The position numbers were made by a program, and so were the translations under genes. From positions 1-10,279 of the forward strand of contig JAURMN010000141.1 of the NCBI GenBank assembly GCA_030830725.1: 10,279 bases of DNA, given 5' to 3'. Within the stretch, counting starts at the first letter, position 1. Each line of letters starts with the position of its first letter. The DNA comes from Balneolales bacterium (GTDB lineage: Bacteria; Bacteroidota; Rhodothermia; Balneolales; Balneolaceae). The notes below the pieces were generated by a model. That model was not told the DNA's origin. It searched no databases and saw only the letters and a program-made list of their open reading frames with translations. Positions 1 through 7,665 of the stretch are shown here, piece after piece.

Positions 1-11
1 CGCTTTATGAT

Positions 12-42
12 AAAAAAAAGGCCACCATATTATGGCAGCCTT
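12..42 (-). terminator. Intrinsic terminator after tsf
   Basis: Read on the minus strand, an 11-bp inverted repeat (arms 32-42 and 18-28, two G-T wobbles, three-base loop 29-31) is followed at once by a run of eight T (12-19). It begins about 20 bases after the tsf stop codon, so it most likely ends the rplM-rpsI-rpsB-tsf transcript. A T-rich stretch also precedes the hairpin (43-46), so it may work weakly in the other direction as well. Confidence 0.93.
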
Positions 43-61
43 AAAATAACATCTGTTTGGC

Positions 62-901
62 TTAGCCTATGTTGGATTCGCCAAGTTGAATTCTCCAGAA
101 AGCTTTTACCAGAGGTGCATTATTCTGCTTTAGAAATTCACGAACGCTCAGGCTGTTTTCTTTCACGAATTTTTGATCCAGCAAGACTCTTTCCTCATAA
201 AAGCGACGTAATTTTCCTTGAGCAGCTTTTTCAGCGATATCTGCGGGTTTACCTTCGTTGATTAATTGCTCTTTGGCAATTTCCAGTTCCTTTTCAACGA
301 TAGAGGCATCAACACCGTCTTGTGTTACGGCAATCGGCTTCATAGCCGCGACTTGCATGGCCACATCTTTTCCGACTACTTCATCCTTGAGCTCGCCATC
401 AAACTCCACAATCACTCCCAATTGATTTCCTGGATGGATATACTCCACAAGAGTACCTTGGGTTTTGATCAGTTCAACACGTGCGATTTCAATTTTTTCA
501 CCGATAGATCCGACCATTTCTTTGAGATGATCTGCGATGGAGAGTCCGTTTACCTGCAGTGCAAGTGCGGCATCCAGTGTGCCGGCCTCGTGATCATAAG
601 CGGCGCCCAAGAAAGACTGAGCTTTGGCTTGAAAATCTTCGTTACGGGCTACGAAATCCGTTTCACAATTCAACTCAATCGCTGAAGCTTTTTTCTTGTC
701 AGCACTAAGTTTAACCAATACAACGCCTTGATTGGCTTCACGATCTGCGCGTTTTTCCGATACTTGTTGACCTTTTTTACGCAGGATTTCTATAGCTTTT
801 TCAAAGTCACCATTGGCTTCACCAAGGGCTTTTTTACAATCCATCATGCCAGCGCCAGTCATCTCGCGCAATTTGGCAACGTCTTTCGCCTGGATACTCA
901 T
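62..901 (-). CDS. tsf: Elongation factor Ts (EF-Ts)
   Basis: EF-Ts is the cytoplasmic guanine-nucleotide exchange factor that recycles EF-Tu from the GDP to the GTP form during elongation. The 279-residue product opens with the N-terminal UBA-like domain (about residues 4-40, including the TGAGMMDCKKAL segment). It carries the TDFVARN signature at 81-87, the stretch that contacts EF-Tu, followed by the dimerisation core. The conserved C-terminal module with VLLDQ and FVKE segments is present. Length is normal for the family. The start is the ATG at 901, which matches the usual N-terminus; no Shine-Dalgarno is visible upstream. It lies 33 bases after rpsB, the near-universal partner gene, and is the last gene of the operon before a strong terminator. 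Confidence 0.98.
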   Translation of the reverse strand: MSIQAKDVAKLREMTGAGMMDCKKALGEANGDFEKAIEILRKKGQQVSEKRADREANQGVVLVKLSADKKKASAIELNCETDFVARNEDFQAKAQSFLGAAYDHEAGTLDAALALQVNGLSIADHLKEMVGSIGEKIEIARVELIKTQGTLVEYIHPGNQLGVIVEFDGELKDEVVGKDVAMQVAAMKPIAVTQDGVDASIVEKELEIAKEQLINEGKPADIAEKAAQGKLRRFYEERVLLDQKFVKENSLSVREFLKQNNAPLVKAFWRIQLGESNIG

Positions 902-934
902 GATTCTATACCGGGTTTTGAGTGATAATGTTGA

Positions 935-1903
935 TTAAGCTTCCGATTCGGCAGCAGGACTCTCTGTCTCGGCAGAGGTTACTTCAGTGGCTGGTGCGGT
1001 CTCTTGAGGAGTGGATGTTTCTTTTGCCGGCGCCGCAGCTTTAGGAGCTGCAGGCTTGGTAGCCACTGGAAAATTCCCACTTCCGGAGGGTCCACCACGT
1101 TTGTCGCGTCTGCGTTTTTTGAATTGCTTTGCATCTTTGGCTTCGGAGCCCTCTCCGTCTCTATCCGAGGTTTCCAGCATCGCTTGCTCATACAATTCTT
1201 CTTCCTTCATGGCTGCGCGCTCGGAAACACCTTCAAGAATCGCATCTGCAATATTAGATGTAACCAACTGAATGGTACGAGCCGAGTCATCATTACATGG
1301 AATGATGTAATCCGGAATGTCTGGATCACTGTTAGTATCCACCATCGCAATGATCGGAATATTCAGTTTTACTGCTTCGTTCACTGCAATACTCTCTTTA
1401 GTTGTATCTACTACGAAGATGGCTCCTGGCAGTCTGGATACATTTGCAATACCACCTAAAGTCGCTTCCAGTTTTTCATACTCACGATCGCGCATGAGGC
1501 GCTCTTTCTTGGTAATCTCTTCGTATGTACCGTCTTTACGCTGACGATCAATCTCTTCCATACGCTCGATAGACCGACGAACCGTCGTAAAATTAGTGAG
1601 CATTCCCCCCAACCAACGGTGGGTTACGAAGGGCATTCCGCAACGAATTGCCTCGGTGCGAATGATGTCACGCGACTGTTTTTTAGTACCGACAAATAAA
1701 ATCGTTTTTCCGGCGCGTGCAAGTGCCTGAGCTTGTTCAACAGCTTCTTGCAGGTAGTGCTCAGTTTTTTTGAGGTCGATGATGTGGATCCCGTTGCGCT
1801 GCATAAAGATGAATTCTTTCATCTTTGGATTCCAACGACGGGTAAGGTGACCGAAATGGGCTCCAGATTTCAGGAGCTCGTCAACAGATGCTGATTTTGC
1901 CAT
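935..1903 (-). CDS. rpsB: 30S ribosomal protein S2 with long C-terminal tail
   Basis: S2 binds the 30S subunit late in assembly, near the junction of head and body, and helps recruit S1. Residues 1 to about 230 form a standard S2 fold: GAHFGH at 14-19, the THRWLGGMLTNF motif around 94-105, and the DPDIPDYIIPCNDDS motif at 193-207. The protein is 322 residues, against about 240 in Escherichia coli. The extra roughly 90 residues are low complexity: an acidic part (about 234-255), a basic cluster KKRRRDKRGG at 262-271, then an Ala/Pro/Glu/Thr-rich end. The tail is in frame with no sign of a frameshift. The ATG at 1903 gives the expected MAKSASVDEL start; there is no Shine-Dalgarno. A 162-base gap separates it from rpsI. 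Confidence 0.98.
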   Translation of the reverse strand: MAKSASVDELLKSGAHFGHLTRRWNPKMKEFIFMQRNGIHIIDLKKTEHYLQEAVEQAQALARAGKTILFVGTKKQSRDIIRTEAIRCGMPFVTHRWLGGMLTNFTTVRRSIERMEEIDRQRKDGTYEEITKKERLMRDREYEKLEATLGGIANVSRLPGAIFVVDTTKESIAVNEAVKLNIPIIAMVDTNSDPDIPDYIIPCNDDSARTIQLVTSNIADAILEGVSERAAMKEEELYEQAMLETSDRDGEGSEAKDAKQFKKRRRDKRGGPSGSGNFPVATKPAAPKAAAPAKETSTPQETAPATEVTSAETESPAAESEA

Positions 1904-2065
1904 GAGCGTAGTGTTTTGAGTTTAGCCTCTACACGGGTCATTCCTGGGGGCTCATTCCGAATCTGTTTCAGAACACTCAGCCACAGGTCGCCATGTATGT
2001 GTGTTGTAATGGATAACAAATCCTCTAAAGAGGAATCTCGTTTATCCGGTGTTTTCTTATGCTTC
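1904..2065 (-). promoter_or_regulatory. rpsI-rpsB intergenic leader (candidate)
   Basis: This 162-base gap is long for the inside of an operon whose other gaps are 5 and 33 bases. On the minus strand it holds a small palindromic hairpin (CCTC-TTTA-GAGG, 2024-2035) and an imperfect direct repeat (GGAATGAGCCC at 1948-1958, GGAATGACCC at 1935-1944). An AACACT just before the rpsB ATG (within 1908-1916) can pair with an AGTGTT about 60 bases upstream. That pairing could hide the start region, as in autoregulated ribosomal protein leaders. No intrinsic terminator or convincing internal promoter is visible. S2 autoregulates in other bacteria, but I do not recognise a named RNA family here, so the regulatory role is inference. 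Confidence 0.35.
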
Positions 2066-2452
2066 TTATCGTTTGGAGAACTGGAAACGTTTACGTGCTT
2101 TAGGGCGTCCGTATTTTTTCCGTTCTACCATACGATCATCGCGGGTAAGAAGTTCTTTTTTCTTGAGCGTTGTGTGTACACCCTCGTTAAGAGAGTCGAT
2201 TGCTCTGGCCAGTGCCAACTGAATTGCTCCGGCCTGGCCGCTGGTTCCACCACCGCGGACAGTTACTTTAATGTCATATTTTCCTTCCGTATCGGTAATT
2301 CTCATCGGAAGAAGAGCCACGTTTACGTTCGCTTTGGTAAGGAGATACTTGTCAACAGGATCGCCATTTACAACGAAAGCACCTTTTCCTGGCTGAATAT
2401 ATAAGCGGGCGGTGGAGGTTTTACGACGTCCTATGAAAACTTGCTGTTGCAT
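2066..2452 (-). CDS. rpsI: 30S ribosomal protein S9
   Basis: S9 sits in the head of the 30S subunit, and its basic C-terminal tail reaches the P-site tRNA. The 128-residue product has the IGRRKTSTARLYIQPGKG opening (7-24), the GGGTSGQAGAIQLALARAI core signature (around 68-86), and the basic end DRMVERKKYGRPKARKRFQFSKR, which finishes in the family's conserved SKR. Length is normal. The start is the ATG at 2452, five bases after the rplM stop, so translation is probably coupled to L13. No Shine-Dalgarno is visible. The rplM-rpsI pair is one of the most conserved gene pairs in bacteria. Confidence 0.98.
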   Translation of the reverse strand: MQQQVFIGRRKTSTARLYIQPGKGAFVVNGDPVDKYLLTKANVNVALLPMRITDTEGKYDIKVTVRGGGTSGQAGAIQLALARAIDSLNEGVHTTLKKKELLTRDDRMVERKKYGRPKARKRFQFSKR

Positions 2453-2457
2453 GAAGA

Positions 2458-2901
2458 TCAGAGGTCAAATTTAGCGGGTTGCTGAGCCGTGTGCGGATGA
2501 ACGCTACCTGCATACACCCGAACGTTAGTGAGGAGCTGTCTGCCGAGTCTGTTTTTCGGCAACATTCCTTTTACTGCTTTCAGAATAAGCTGGGCAGGGT
2601 CTTTTTCAAGAATTTCTTGAGCTGTCTGAATTTTGACTCCACCAGGATACCCTGTGTGGCGGAAGTATTCTTTATCCGTCATTTTCTTGCCGGAAAGAGC
2701 GACTTTCTCAGCATTAATGACAACCACATGATCTCCCGTATCCATATGAGGGGTATACTCGGGCTTGTTCTTTCCTTTCAGGATCGTAGCCACATGAGAA
2801 CTGAGTCTGCCGAGAGGTTGATTTTCAGCATCAATCAACACCCATTTTTTCTGGATGTCAGTTGGTTTGGCTGAGTATGTCTTATTTGAAATAGTATTCA
2901 C
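2458..2901 (-). CDS. rplM: 50S ribosomal protein L13
   Basis: L13 is an early-assembling protein of the 50S subunit. The 147-residue product shows the family landmarks in order: WVLIDAENQPLGRLSS (around 20-35), a KGKNKPEYTPHMDTGDHVVVINAEKV region (around 43-68), YFRHTGYPGG (around 79-88) and a KGMLPKNRLGRQ motif (around 111-122). The assigned start is a GTG at 2901. An in-frame TAA lies 51 bases upstream and no ATG, GTG or TTG falls between, so GTG is the best choice; there is no Shine-Dalgarno. It is the first gene of the rplM-rpsI-rpsB-tsf operon. A candidate promoter lies about 100 bases upstream, divergent from acnA. Confidence 0.97.
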   Translation of the reverse strand: MNTISNKTYSAKPTDIQKKWVLIDAENQPLGRLSSHVATILKGKNKPEYTPHMDTGDHVVVINAEKVALSGKKMTDKEYFRHTGYPGGVKIQTAQEILEKDPAQLILKAVKGMLPKNRLGRQLLTNVRVYAGSVHPHTAQQPAKFDL

Positions 2902-2997
2902 GACACTAGCAAAATTTAATCTTTTCGTAATTAGTTCTGTCGTTTTGCTTTACGTCTTGAAATCAAAAGACCAAGGCAGAATCTGACAGAGCCGATA

Positions 2998-3026
2998 AAT
3001 ATACGCTCAAAATTTTAAGAAACCAA
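2998..3026 (-). promoter_or_regulatory. Candidate sigma70-like promoter for the rplM operon
   Basis: On the minus strand, TTGGTT (3021-3026) and TATATT (2998-3003) are separated by exactly 17 bases. The -10 box matches five of six consensus positions; the -35 box is weak. Transcription would start near 2991 and leave an untranslated leader of about 90 bases before the GTG of rplM, enough for regulation. The region is AT-rich, so a chance match is possible. Confidence 0.4.
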
Positions 3027-3076
3027 CTCGAAACCCTTCCAATTATGGAACACCTTTACAAAAAAGTGAAACGCCG

Positions 3077-3105
3077 CTGATTGTCTCTTTGAAATACGTT
3101 ATCTT
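3077..3105 (+). promoter_or_regulatory. Candidate promoter for acnA
   Basis: CTGATT (3077-3082) and TATCTT (3100-3105) are 17 bases apart. The -10 hexamer is moderate and the -35 poor. The same stretch also reads TTG...TATCTTTC (3081-3107), close to the Bacteroidota-type -7 element TAnnTTTG, though with a slightly short spacing. A start near 3112 would give a leader of about 45 bases. A short inverted repeat, TTCC-N6-GGAA at 3037-3050, lies upstream and could be an operator, but it is too short to rely on. Confidence 0.3.
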
Positions 3106-3156
3106 TCGACCCGTTTCGCACAATCCAAACGATCAACAACCTCATTTTAACGCGTC

Positions 3157-5859
3157 ATGGTTTTGAATCACCCTTTTAAAAACTCGTACCGTCAACTCGA
3201 CACCCCAAGCGGGAAAGTGGGCTATTTTAGTTTATCTGCTCTGCAAGAAGCAGGCCTGGGAAATGTCAGCTCTATGCCTTTCTCCATCAAAATTTTGCTT
3301 GAAGCCGTGCTCAGGGAGTGTGATGATTATGCCGTGACGTCGGACGACGTGAGAACGCTAGCGGCTTTTAATGCTAAAAATCCGCAGGGAGAGATTCCTT
3401 TTAAACCGGCTCGGGTTGTATTACAGGATTTTACTGGGGTGCCTGCGGTCGTTGATCTCGCCGCGTTGCGTTCTGCCATGAAACGGATGGGGGGAGATCC
3501 GAACAAAATTAATCCACAAGTCCCAGTTGATTTGGTCATTGACCACTCCGTTCAGGTAGACATGTTTGGACAGGAATTTGCCTTTATGTTTAACGTAGAG
3601 CGCGAAATGGAGCGCAATCGTGAGCGATATGAATTCCTGAAGTGGGGTCAACAGGCTTTTCAACAGTTTAGAGTCGTGCCTCCGGGACGTGGAATTGTAC
3701 ACCAGGTTAATCTGGAATATCTGGCCCAAGGGGTCTTCACCCGTAAAGAGTCTGACGGTTCACTGACAGCATATCCAGATACATTGGTAGGCACCGATTC
3801 TCACACCACCATGATTAATGGTCTCGGGATTCTGGGCTGGGGGGTTGGTGGTATTGAAGCTGAAGCTGCCATGTTAGGACAGCCCAGTTATATGCTTGTT
3901 CCTGAAGTGATCGGCGTACGCCTGATGGGACAATTGCGTGAAGGAATTACGGCAACTGACCTCACCCTCACCATTACCCAAATGCTTCGTCGTCACGGGG
4001 TAGTTGGCAAATTTGTAGAATTTTTTGGTCAGGGACTCAGCAATATGAGCCTTCCTGATCGTGCAACAATCGCAAATATGGCACCTGAATATGGAGCCAC
4101 AATGGGCTTTTTCCCAGTGGACGAGGAAACACTTCGTTATATGCGTCGTACGGGTCGTAATGAGAAGACCATTCAGCTCTTGGAAGCCTATTGCAAGTCA
4201 CAGGGTCTGTTCCGCACGGATTCGACGCCAGATCCGGTCTTTACAGAAGTCCTTGAACTCGATCTAGGTTCTGTCGAGACATCGCTGGCCGGCCCTAAGC
4301 GTCCTCAGGATCGAATCGTGTTAGGTCGCATGAAAGAGACGTTCCAAAACTCTTTGACCAGCCATGACCCTACCATGGGATTCAACTTGCCTGCCGAAAA
4401 GCTAACCTCCAAAGGCTTGTATAAAAACGGACAAACCGTTGAAATGAAACACGGGGATGTGGTGATTGCGGCGATTACCAGCTGTACCAATACGTCCAAC
4501 CCAAGCGTCATGCTGGGTGCAGGTATCTTGGCTCGAAATGCGGTTGAAAAAGGGCTTAAAGTTCCTCCTTTTGTAAAGACATCACTGGCTCCAGGGTCAC
4601 GCGTTGTGACAGATTATTTAAATGAAGCCGGACTCACTCCGTATCTCGATCAGCTAGGATTTAACCTGGTTGGGTATGGGTGTACAACCTGTATCGGGAA
4701 CTCCGGTCCTTTGCCTGAACCGGTTGAGAATGCCATTAAAGAAGGGGATCTGGTGGTTGCCGGGGTACTATCGGGTAACCGAAACTTCGAAGGACGTATC
4801 CATCCTAATGTAAAGGCCAACTTCCTAGCTTCTCCGCCTTTGGTTGTGGCCTACGCTATCGCGGGCTCAGTGGATATCGACATAGCCAAAGATCCTATTG
4901 GACAGGATAAAAACGGTCAGGATGTGTATTTGAAGGATATTTGGCCTTCTTCCGGTGAGATCAAAAATTATTTGGATACCGCCATCAATCCTGAAGTCTT
5001 TACCCGATTGTATACCGATGTTTTCGATTCGGAGGCCTGGGAAAAAATTGCCGTTTCAGGCGGACAGATCTACGAATGGAAAGAAGAATCCACCTACATT
5101 CAAGAGCCTCCTTTCTTTAAGGATCTCACCAGCGATGTAAAGCCAATTCAGGCCATCAAGGATGCCAGCGTATTAGTCTATGCAGGTGACTCCATAACTA
5201 CCGATCACATTTCTCCAGCAGGAAATATCAAAAAAGACAGCCCTGCCGGAAAATATTTGACCACTCATGGCGTAGAAGTCAGTGAGTTTAATTCCTACGG
5301 ATCCCGCCGTGGAAATGACCGAATCATGACACGTGGGACCTTCGCCAATGTTCGCTTCAAAAATAAATTGGGACAAGGACAGGAAGGCGGAGTGACCACC
5401 TACCATCCAACGGGTGAGTTGCTGACGATCTTTGATGCCTCCATGAAGTATCAGGAAAATGGGGTATCGCTTGTGGCGTTGGCCGGAAAAGAATATGGTA
5501 CCGGTTCATCTCGAGACTGGGCGGCCAAAGGAACCATTCTTTTGGGAATCAAAGCGGTTATTGCCGAGTCCTTTGAGCGCATTCATCGATCAAACTTGGT
5601 AGGAATGGGGGTCTTACCACTCCAGTTCAAGGACGGAGAAACTGCATCGACGCTGGATCTTGACGGTTCTGAGTCGTTTTCCATTCATATTGATGACAAC
5701 CTCAAACCTCGTCAAATGGTGAAAGTAGAGGCCGTTAATAAAAAGGGTAAAACGATTTCTTTTGAAGCGCTATGCCGGATTGATACGCCAATCGAGATCG
5801 ATTATTACCGTAACGGAGGAATCCTGCACAAAGTACTCAGAGACGCTGCAAAAGCGTAA
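3157..5859 (+). CDS. acnA: Aconitate hydratase (AcnA/IRP1 type)
   Basis: This enzyme interconverts citrate and isocitrate through cis-aconitate in the TCA cycle, in the cytoplasm. The 900-residue length and motif order fit the monomeric AcnA/IRP1 branch rather than AcnB. Visible landmarks are the TDSHTTMINGLG active-site segment (about 213-224) and GWGVGGIEAEAAMLGQP just after it. The three cysteines that should bind the [4Fe-4S] cluster are Cys443 (in TSCTNTSNPSVM), Cys509 and Cys512 (in GCTTCIGNSGPL). The C-terminal swivel domain has GDSITTDHISPAG and the substrate-binding GTGSSRDWAAKG (SSRDW at 784-788). All expected catalytic residues appear intact. The ATG at 3157 matches the normal N-terminus; no Shine-Dalgarno is seen. 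It is a single-gene unit, divergent from rplM and convergent with the MATE gene. Confidence 0.98.
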   Translation: MVLNHPFKNSYRQLDTPSGKVGYFSLSALQEAGLGNVSSMPFSIKILLEAVLRECDDYAVTSDDVRTLAAFNAKNPQGEIPFKPARVVLQDFTGVPAVVDLAALRSAMKRMGGDPNKINPQVPVDLVIDHSVQVDMFGQEFAFMFNVEREMERNRERYEFLKWGQQAFQQFRVVPPGRGIVHQVNLEYLAQGVFTRKESDGSLTAYPDTLVGTDSHTTMINGLGILGWGVGGIEAEAAMLGQPSYMLVPEVIGVRLMGQLREGITATDLTLTITQMLRRHGVVGKFVEFFGQGLSNMSLPDRATIANMAPEYGATMGFFPVDEETLRYMRRTGRNEKTIQLLEAYCKSQGLFRTDSTPDPVFTEVLELDLGSVETSLAGPKRPQDRIVLGRMKETFQNSLTSHDPTMGFNLPAEKLTSKGLYKNGQTVEMKHGDVVIAAITSCTNTSNPSVMLGAGILARNAVEKGLKVPPFVKTSLAPGSRVVTDYLNEAGLTPYLDQLGFNLVGYGCTTCIGNSGPLPEPVENAIKEGDLVVAGVLSGNRNFEGRIHPNVKANFLASPPLVVAYAIAGSVDIDIAKDPIGQDKNGQDVYLKDIWPSSGEIKNYLDTAINPEVFTRLYTDVFDSEAWEKIAVSGGQIYEWKEESTYIQEPPFFKDLTSDVKPIQAIKDASVLVYAGDSITTDHISPAGNIKKDSPAGKYLTTHGVEVSEFNSYGSRRGNDRIMTRGTFANVRFKNKLGQGQEGGVTTYHPTGELLTIFDASMKYQENGVSLVALAGKEYGTGSSRDWAAKGTILLGIKAVIAESFERIHRSNLVGMGVLPLQFKDGETASTLDLDGSESFSIHIDDNLKPRQMVKVEAVNKKGKTISFEALCRIDTPIEIDYYRNGGILHKVLRDAAKA

Positions 5860-5929
5860 AGGTGAGTCGGTACTGTTGGTTTGGTGACTTTTGGGTGGCC
5901 GTGGAGTGTTGCAAGTGGCTGCCGATCTT
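5860..5929. other. Convergent gap between acnA and the MATE gene
   Basis: This 70-base gap lies between two converging genes. I see no hairpin followed by a T run on either strand, so no intrinsic terminator can be called for acnA or for the minus-strand cluster. Termination may be Rho-dependent or rely on converging transcription. Confidence 0.5.
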
Positions 5930-7252
5930 TCAGACGTGATGTCGGGTTTTGAGATGAAACCGAATCGTATGGGACAATGCCGCCAAGGTGAGCCCAATTA
6001 TGAGGCCTACCCACATCCCTTCGGGTCCATATTCCAGAGTAATCCCTAGCCAATAACACATGGGTAGCCCGATGACTCCATAGGCCAGAATATTAAAGAA
6101 CATCGGGATGCGTGTGTCTTTCATCCCCCTCAATGCAGCCTGTCCGCTCACCTGAAATCCATCCGACAATTGGAAAATAGCCGCCAGAAAAACCAAATTT
6201 AGAGCTGTGGCGGTAACGACCGGATCATTCGTATAGATCCGAACAATCGCTTCCGGAAACAGGATCATGATTGTGGCTGTGAGCATCATGATTACCATAC
6301 AAATTCCAATTCCAACCCATCCCCTTAGTCGGGCCTCAATCACATTGCCTTTTCCAATGGATTGTCCAACACGCGACGTCACAGCAATAGATATCCCAAA
6401 TGGAATCATGTAAGCAAGGGCAGCAAAATTTATTGCGACCTGATGCGCAGCTACAGCTACTGTACTTATCGTGCCCATCAAAAGACTCACGGCCGCAAAC
6501 ATAGTCACCTCCAGAGTCGCACTCCCTCCAATTGGAAGTCCCACCCGGAGTAATTCTTTTAAATACTCCTTCTCCGGCCAACGGAATTTTGAAAAAATCT
6601 CAAACCGTTTGTAGGAGCTGAATTTTGCCGTGAAGACTATCATACTCAGGCACATTATTGTATACACTGAAGTCGATGCATACCCTGTACCTACCGCTCC
6701 AAGTTGAGGAAATCCTAATTTTCCGAACATTAGAACATAATTGGCAGGAACATTTACCAAGGCCCCAATCAACGCAATGAACATAGGGGGTCGAGTTACA
6801 GAAAGACCTTCATTGAAATTTCTAAGCGCTACATACCCATAAAGGGGAAACATACCCCACGAAATTGCTTTCAGATAGCCGTCTGCAACGGGAATAATTT
6901 CCGTACTCACATCCATCCAGATCATGATGAAGCTGATGTTCCGGATAATAAAGAAGGTAGCCAGTGCAAAAAGTTGGCTGAGCCAAAGGGCTTGTCTTAT
7001 GTTTTTTCCAATCAGATGAAATCGACGAGCACCAAGGTTTTGAGCCACAATGGGATTGACTGCCAGTATACTTCCCATACTAAACACCATAAAGGGAAGG
7101 AACAGGCTTCCACCAATCGCTATAGCTGCCAGATCCACCGCGGAGAGGCGGCCGGCCATGATGGTATCCGTAAAATTGAGAGACATCTGAAGGAGCTGAG
7201 TCAAAATGACCGGAGCGCCGATTTTCAGAGTGAGCAGGATCTCTTTTTTCAG
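5930..7252 (-). CDS. MATE-family multidrug/cation efflux transporter, CTG start
   Basis: This inner-membrane protein should export drugs or other organic cations in exchange for Na+ or H+. The product is about 440 residues, very hydrophobic, and fits 12 membrane helices in two homologous MatE halves. Family features include the N-terminal LTQLLQMSLNFTDTIMAGRLS segment with the conserved Asp (TDTIMAG), NPIVAQNLGA in the first half, and AAHQVAINFAALAYMIPFGIS with SRVGQSIGKGN in the second. The second-half motifs resemble the NorM/YdhE subgroup. The first TTG codon in frame (7204) would cut off the start of helix 1. Homology-like sequence (KKEILLTLKIGAPVI) continues upstream to a CTG at 7252, which overlaps the rsfS stop as CTGA and has GAGGTGA four bases upstream. 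No ATG, GTG or TTG lies between the upstream in-frame stop and that point. The substrate cannot be told from sequence. Confidence 0.9.
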   Translation of the reverse strand: MKKEILLTLKIGAPVILTQLLQMSLNFTDTIMAGRLSAVDLAAIAIGGSLFLPFMVFSMGSILAVNPIVAQNLGARRFHLIGKNIRQALWLSQLFALATFFIIRNISFIMIWMDVSTEIIPVADGYLKAISWGMFPLYGYVALRNFNEGLSVTRPPMFIALIGALVNVPANYVLMFGKLGFPQLGAVGTGYASTSVYTIMCLSMIVFTAKFSSYKRFEIFSKFRWPEKEYLKELLRVGLPIGGSATLEVTMFAAVSLLMGTISTVAVAAHQVAINFAALAYMIPFGISIAVTSRVGQSIGKGNVIEARLRGWVGIGICMVIMMLTATIMILFPEAIVRIYTNDPVVTATALNLVFLAAIFQLSDGFQVSGQAALRGMKDTRIPMFFNILAYGVIGLPMCYWLGITLEYGPEGMWVGLIIGLTLAALSHTIRFHLKTRHHV

Positions 7253-7647
7253 TCCGTCACCTCGATTCGTGTCGCGTCATTCCACATGCGTTCAATCCCA
7301 TAATATTCCCGTTTTTCTTCGCTAAAAATATGAACGACTACAGTAACATAATCAAGGATTATCCAGCGTCGCGAATCGAATCCTTCCCGTTTCCATGCTT
7401 TTTCTTTCAAAAGTTTTCCCGTTTTTTCTTCAACTGAATCCGCCAGGGCTTTGATCTGGGTTTCCGAGGTACCATGACAAACCACAAAGTAATCGGTAAG
7501 CGTAGTCAACTCTCTCACATCCAGAATCACAATGTCTTTGCCCTTTTTATCGGAGAGAGCATCGGCAATGACGTCGGCCAACTTTCGGGGATCAGTTAGG
7601 TCGGAACTATTCGTGGATGAGGACTTTTTAGCCGGAGATTTTGGCAT
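7249..7647 (-). CDS. rsfS: Ribosomal silencing factor RsfS
   Basis: RsfS binds L14 on the 50S subunit and blocks joining with 30S, lowering translation in poor nutrition and stationary phase. The 132-residue product has a low-complexity Lys/Ser-rich N-terminus (1-15), then the Oligomerisation/RsfS domain: the LTDYFVVCHGTSETQIKALADSVEE signature (about 50-74), a WKREGFDSRRWIILDYVTVVVHIF stretch, and the terminal YYGIERMW motif. The N-terminal extension makes it slightly longer than the usual 105-120. The ATG at 7645-7647 is the start; no Shine-Dalgarno. It lies 18 bases after the LytR_C gene, and its stop overlaps the start of the MATE gene, so all are likely co-transcribed. Confidence 0.95.
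   Translation of the reverse strand: MPKSPAKKSSSTNSSDLTDPRKLADVIADALSDKKGKDIVILDVRELTTLTDYFVVCHGTSETQIKALADSVEEKTGKLLKEKAWKREGFDSRRWIILDYVTVVVHIFSEEKREYYGIERMWNDATRIEVTD
7250..7263 (-). promoter_or_regulatory. Shine-Dalgarno plus CTG start coupled to the rsfS stop
   Basis: On the minus strand, GAGGTGA (7257-7263, inside the end of rsfS) is a seven-base match to the anti-Shine-Dalgarno complement. CGGA (7253-7256) follows, then CTG (7250-7252), which shares two bases with the rsfS TGA stop. The layout is that of a translationally coupled stop-start junction, and the site decides the MATE start. Every other start in the window lacks such a match. Confidence 0.65.
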
Positions 7648-7665
7648 GAGGATTGCCGATCTGTG

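Noticed and set aside
1880..2065. Open frame on the minus strand through the rpsI-rpsB gap, with a protein-like stretch and a short ATG-initiated peptide running into rpsB.
   Set aside because: It overlaps both rpsI and rpsB in another frame, lacks a convincing start and ribosome binding site, and is short enough to arise by chance.
3327..3729. Antisense open frames within acnA, and similar ones opposite tsf, rpsB, rpsI and queA.
   Set aside because: Each lies wholly opposite a clearly conserved gene and has no recognisable domain; they are shadows of the coding strand.
7240..7252. A run of six A then G right after the rsfS stop, resembling a slippery frameshift site that could fuse RsfS to the transporter.
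   Set aside because: The rsfS TGA comes before the run, so ribosomes would stop first; stop-start overlap explains the junction better.
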